From positions 1-23,750 of the forward strand of contig JAUNNW010000001.1 in assembly GCA_030531285.1 (NCBI GenBank): a DNA stretch of 23,750 nt. The letters are read 5' to 3'. How positions within the stretch are numbered: the first letter of the stretch is position 1; the number at the start of each line of letters is the position of its first letter. Source of the stretch: Synergistaceae bacterium (GTDB lineage: Bacteria > Synergistota > Synergistia > Synergistales > Synergistaceae). The position numbers were made by a program, and so were the translations under genes. The notes beneath the pieces are model-generated. The model had not been told where the DNA came from. It saw nothing but the letters and a program-made list of their open reading frames with translations, and did no database searches. Below, piece by piece: positions 21,143-23,750 of the stretch.

Positions 21143-22022
21143 ATTTTTCAGTTCCTTTCAGTGAGCGTTCCATGCTCTTCTGAAACAGCGAGGCAGCCGA
21201 AACAAGCAGCACGGAGAGAATAAGAAGCACCATAGCCGCTCCGAAACCGCGCATAAGCTCGTATTCGTCAGTGTATTGCGCCGCCGTGTAATATATGCGA
21301 AACGGGAGAGCTTCAAATTTAGCTGTCAGTCCTGAAGGGATGCCTGAATTTATAACCACTCCAGTCAGCATGATTACGGCAGTGTCTTCCGCCGCTCTTC
21401 CTGCCGCAAGTATAATCCCGCTTATAATGCCGCGTGCAGCCGACGGTATCACAAGATAACGGAGCAGCTGCCCGTGAGTAAAACCAAGAGACAAGCCCGT
21501 CAATTTCAAGGACACGGGAAGGCTCTCTATTGATGAACGCGTGGCGGTGACAAGCGCAGGCATAACAAGCAGCGCGAGACAGAACGCTGAAAGCAGGATT
21601 GAAGTCGATGCCTGCGGAAAAACCGTCTTGCGCAGAAGCAGTATAAGAACAAAGCCGAAAAGCCCCATAACAATCGAAGGGGTGCCTGCAAGCAAGTCCA
21701 TTGCCAGCGACAGATATTCTGCCCTTCTGCCTTTCTCGAAACAGGACAGATATATGCCGCAGCAGATACCGGGGACTGCTGCAAACAGCATGGTAAGCAG
21801 AACCAGGCAGAGAGTACCGACAGTCGCAGGCCATATTCCTTCCCACACGGGGGACAGCCCAAGTACAGCTTTAAGAGGCGGGGTGTCTCCAAAAAACAGA
21901 TGCAAATTCAACACAGGCAGCCCGTGCGACACAACAAAACCAAATAATGCTGCCAAAAACAACAGCACGTAGGCACAGCCGGTATATGCAAGCAGTTTTA
22001 TAATGTTAAATTTCCATTTCAT
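21135..22022 (-). CDS. pstA: Phosphate ABC transporter permease PstA
   Basis: A 295-aa membrane protein with about six hydrophobic helices. The permease coupling loop is around LSLGFTHGQLLRYLVIPSAARGIISG (about 176-201, ending near a Gly-rich segment), followed by AAGRAAEDTAVIMLTG, the PstA-type EAA region. It forms the transmembrane channel with PstC. The coding region overlaps pstC by 17 bp and pstB by 8 bp, so the three are translationally coupled. Confidence 0.88.
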   Translation of the reverse strand: MKWKFNIIKLLAYTGCAYVLLFLAALFGFVVSHGLPVLNLHLFFGDTPPLKAVLGLSPVWEGIWPATVGTLCLVLLTMLFAAVPGICCGIYLSCFEKGRRAEYLSLAMDLLAGTPSIVMGLFGFVLILLLRKTVFPQASTSILLSAFCLALLVMPALVTATRSSIESLPVSLKLTGLSLGFTHGQLLRYLVIPSAARGIISGIILAAGRAAEDTAVIMLTGVVINSGIPSGLTAKFEALPFRIYYTAAQYTDEYELMRGFGAAMVLLILSVLLVSAASLFQKSMERSLKGTEKYE

Positions 22023-22926
22023 CTGTTTTTTTCATTTTCGCTTTAACGGAAAATCTGAAGAGCAAATTCGCGGCTACGCAGACAATAAGCAGTATGCCGC
22101 CGGAGACAAACAGCGAATAGTACGCGGTGCCGCCAACGTCTGAGGACATCACAAGACCTATGTGCGCGGTCAGGGTGCGTATGGCATCTGACGGAAGGCA
22201 CGGGTGCTGTACCGCGTTGCCCGCGAGCATTGTAGGAATCATGGTGTCTCCGCAGGCACGCCCAAATCCAAGCAGCGCGGCAGAGAAAAGCCATTTTTTT
22301 GCCGCCGGAAGCGCAATATAGACAAATTGTTCCGCTCTTGAAAAGCCCAGTGCTTCAGCAGTCACAGAACTTTCCTTCATTAGCTGTTCAACAGCCCCAC
22401 TGATCGTAAGCGACATTGTCGGCGTTATGAGCAGGGCAAGCAGCAGCGTTGCACTCAGCCATGAAAAGCCTGTGCCTCCGAGCGCGTCACGGATTACAGG
22501 CGCAAGCAGAAAAACTGAAGCAAAACCGTAGACAACCGTCGGCATAGCTGTCATTGTACGCAGAAGCGAGTGCAGACAGGCAGCCGCGCGTCTGCTTCCA
22601 AAGCCGTGTATGAACGACACAACGCCGAGTGTAATGCACCAGCCAAGCAACAGCGACGAAACGGACAATGCCGTCGTAGCGGAAAGCATCGGAAGAATTC
22701 CAAAATGTCCATCTTCGGGACGCCATATTGAAGTAAAAAGCGTACTGCCTCCGTGTATTACACCGTCAATGGCACAGCTGATTATAAAAACAAAAAGCAA
22801 AACAAGCAGCGACGAAACATACACTGCCGAAAAACCAATCAATGCAGGCGTTTTTAAGCCCGCGGAGCGAGTCTTGTTATCCAACGTTGCGTGCAAGTGC
22901 GCGGTTGTTCTGAAGCTTCGGAACAA
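22006..22926 (-). CDS. pstC: Phosphate ABC transporter permease PstC
   Basis: A permease of up to 306 aa with about six membrane segments; the first is GFSAVYVSSLLVLLFVFIIS. The family coupling loop is EALGFSRAEQFVYIALPAAK with GFGRACGDTMIPTMLAG after it, matching the PstC pattern. The start is uncertain. The TTG at 22926 has a weak AAGGGA 11 nt upstream but lies inside a 12-bp hairpin. TTG codons at 22896 and 22884 are alternatives without a clear Shine-Dalgarno. It lies 15 bp after pstS. Confidence 0.85.
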   Translation of the reverse strand: MFRSFRTTAHLHATLDNKTRSAGLKTPALIGFSAVYVSSLLVLLFVFIISCAIDGVIHGGSTLFTSIWRPEDGHFGILPMLSATTALSVSSLLLGWCITLGVVSFIHGFGSRRAAACLHSLLRTMTAMPTVVYGFASVFLLAPVIRDALGGTGFSWLSATLLLALLITPTMSLTISGAVEQLMKESSVTAEALGFSRAEQFVYIALPAAKKWLFSAALLGFGRACGDTMIPTMLAGNAVQHPCLPSDAIRTLTAHIGLVMSSDVGGTAYYSLFVSGGILLIVCVAANLLFRFSVKAKMKKTDEMEI

Positions 22927-22932
22927 CCGCGC
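22899..22932 (-). promoter_or_regulatory. Stable hairpin between pstS and pstC
   Basis: A perfect 12-bp stem (22899-22910 / 22921-22932, GCGCGGTTGTTC / GAACAACCGCGC) has a 10-base loop that can pair further. It has no U-tract, so it is not a classic terminator. It starts 9 bases past the pstS stop and covers the candidate pstC start. It probably protects pstS mRNA or lowers pstC expression, so that the binding protein is made in excess. Confidence 0.7.
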
Positions 22933-22941
22933 GTATTTCCC

Positions 22942-23750
22942 TTATTTCTTTCTTGCGACAGGTATATATCCACTGTCTTTGATAATCTGAGCGCCTTCAG
23001 GCGTGTAAATGTAGTCAATGAAAAGAGCCGTAAGTCCAGACGGTTTTCCTTTTGTATTCATAAAAAGATCGCGTACCACGGTGTATTTGCCGCTTGCAGC
23101 GTTTTCCTGCGTTGCAGTCATTCCTGCCAGCTTCGGCGCTTTGACTGTTTTGTCTATGTGACCTATGCCGACGTAACCAATCGCGCGTTTGTCCTTGCCG
23201 ACCGCCGTTTTCATGGCGCCGTTTGAATTGACGACATTTGCTTTTGCCGAAACTACAGCTTTTTTAATGGCTTTATCGGTAAAAACTTCTCTGGTGCCGC
23301 TTCCGTCCTCGCGAACATAAAGGTTTATCGCTCCGGCTTCTCCTCCGACTTCTTTCCAGTCAGTAATTTTACCGGTGAAAATATCAATAAGCTGTTCAAA
23401 GGAAAGCTCGCTGATTTTATTTGCGGGATTGACAACCACCGCAACTCCGTCTATGGCAAACGGGAACGACACAAGACCATATTTCTGAATTTCGGGTTCC
23501 TTCAGCGGGCGGCCTGTGTTGCCGATTTCAACAAGACCTTCGCCGACCTGTTTTACACCGACACCGGAGCCGCCGCCGGCGACCGTAATGCGAATGTCGG
23601 AATTGACAGTCATTATACGCTTTGCCGCTTCTTTCATAACGGGGATGTGTGCCGTACCGCCCGCAATGTCAATCTTTCCCTTCTGACCCTTAAACGCGTC
23701 AAGAGGCGCCGCAAAAGCCGCTCCCGCAAAAACTGCCGCAAATAAAACTG
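22942..23750 (-). CDS. pstS: Phosphate-binding protein PstS (5' end outside window)
   Basis: 268 residues of the frame are in the window, open to the right edge. The visible N-terminus is the end of a signal peptide (VLFAAVFAGAAFA) followed by the mature start APLDAFKGQKGKIDIAGGTAHIP. The phosphate-binding motifs of PstS are present: VAGGGSGVGVKQV, then EIGNTGRPLK, and REDGSGTREVF. The middle has LIDIFTGKITDWKEVGG, a PstS family hallmark. It captures phosphate outside the membrane and passes it to PstC/PstA. The start codon and promoter, possibly with a Pho box, lie beyond the window. Confidence 0.92.
   Translation of the reverse strand, partial: VLFAAVFAGAAFAAPLDAFKGQKGKIDIAGGTAHIPVMKEAAKRIMTVNSDIRITVAGGGSGVGVKQVGEGLVEIGNTGRPLKEPEIQKYGLVSFPFAIDGVAVVVNPANKISELSFEQLIDIFTGKITDWKEVGGEAGAINLYVREDGSGTREVFTDKAIKKAVVSAKANVVNSNGAMKTAVGKDKRAIGYVGIGHIDKTVKAPKLAGMTATQENAASGKYTVVRDLFMNTKGKPSGLTALFIDYIYTPEGAQIIKDSGYIPVARKK

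Noticed and set aside
1..23750. CRISPR array, prophage or toxin-antitoxin genes
   Set aside because: There are no regularly spaced short repeats, phage genes or paired small toxin-like ORFs.

Overview
The window carries an almost complete ethanolamine-utilisation (eut) bacterial microcompartment locus on the minus strand. Its regulatory genes are of the eutVW type: a HisKA_2 sensor kinase and an ANTAR antiterminator. This layout is known from Clostridia, Enterococcus, Listeria and other anaerobes, not from the enterobacterial eutR type. Moderate GC, several TTG starts, strong GGAGG ribosome binding sites and anaerobic Fe-S and B12 enzymes suggest an anaerobic gut- or mouth-type bacterium (Firmicutes or Synergistota-like). 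The sequence alone does not settle the taxon.

Layout, read along the minus strand from the right edge. (1) 23750-20378: a pst phosphate-uptake operon, pstS (cut by the edge)-pstC-pstA-pstB. (2) 20291-19955: a tRNA operon (Lys-TTT, Glu-TTC, Thr-CGT) with its own promoter and intrinsic terminator. (3) 19954-1859: the eut locus, in the order eutG-eutS-eutP-eutV-eutW, then a 326-nt gap with a second promoter, then eutA-eutB-eutC-eutL, a 220-nt hairpin-rich gap, eutE-eutM-eutM'-eutT-pduL(eutD)-eutJ-(98-aa protein)-eutN-pduS-like-pduT-like-eutH-eutQ, ending in an intrinsic terminator. (4) 1731-274: a secreted HAD phosphatase resembling phosphorylcholine phosphatase, in its own unit. (5) 1-101: the tail of a plus-strand gene. 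It converges with the phosphatase on a bidirectional terminator.

How it works together. EutH admits ethanolamine, and EutBC (AdoCbl-dependent lyase) splits it to acetaldehyde and ammonia inside a shell built from EutS, EutL, two EutM-type hexamers, EutN and a PduT-like trimer. EutA reactivates EutBC. EutT and the PduS-like flavo/Fe-S protein renew the cobalamin cofactor. EutE and EutG dispose of acetaldehyde as acetyl-CoA and ethanol. PduL makes acetyl-phosphate, and EutP/EutQ can make ATP and acetate. EutW/EutV sense ethanolamine and act on leader RNAs.

The most notable points are: a EutQ apparently split into two genes 3.5 kb apart; a hairpin-rich eutL-eutE spacer that may also encode a 51-aa peptide; a BMC-H pair sharing a 216-bp perfect repeat; a possible encapsulation helix at the C-terminus of EutE; and a phosphatase that could feed ethanolamine from phosphoethanolamine. 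I see no insertion sequence, integrase, phage gene or CRISPR array.
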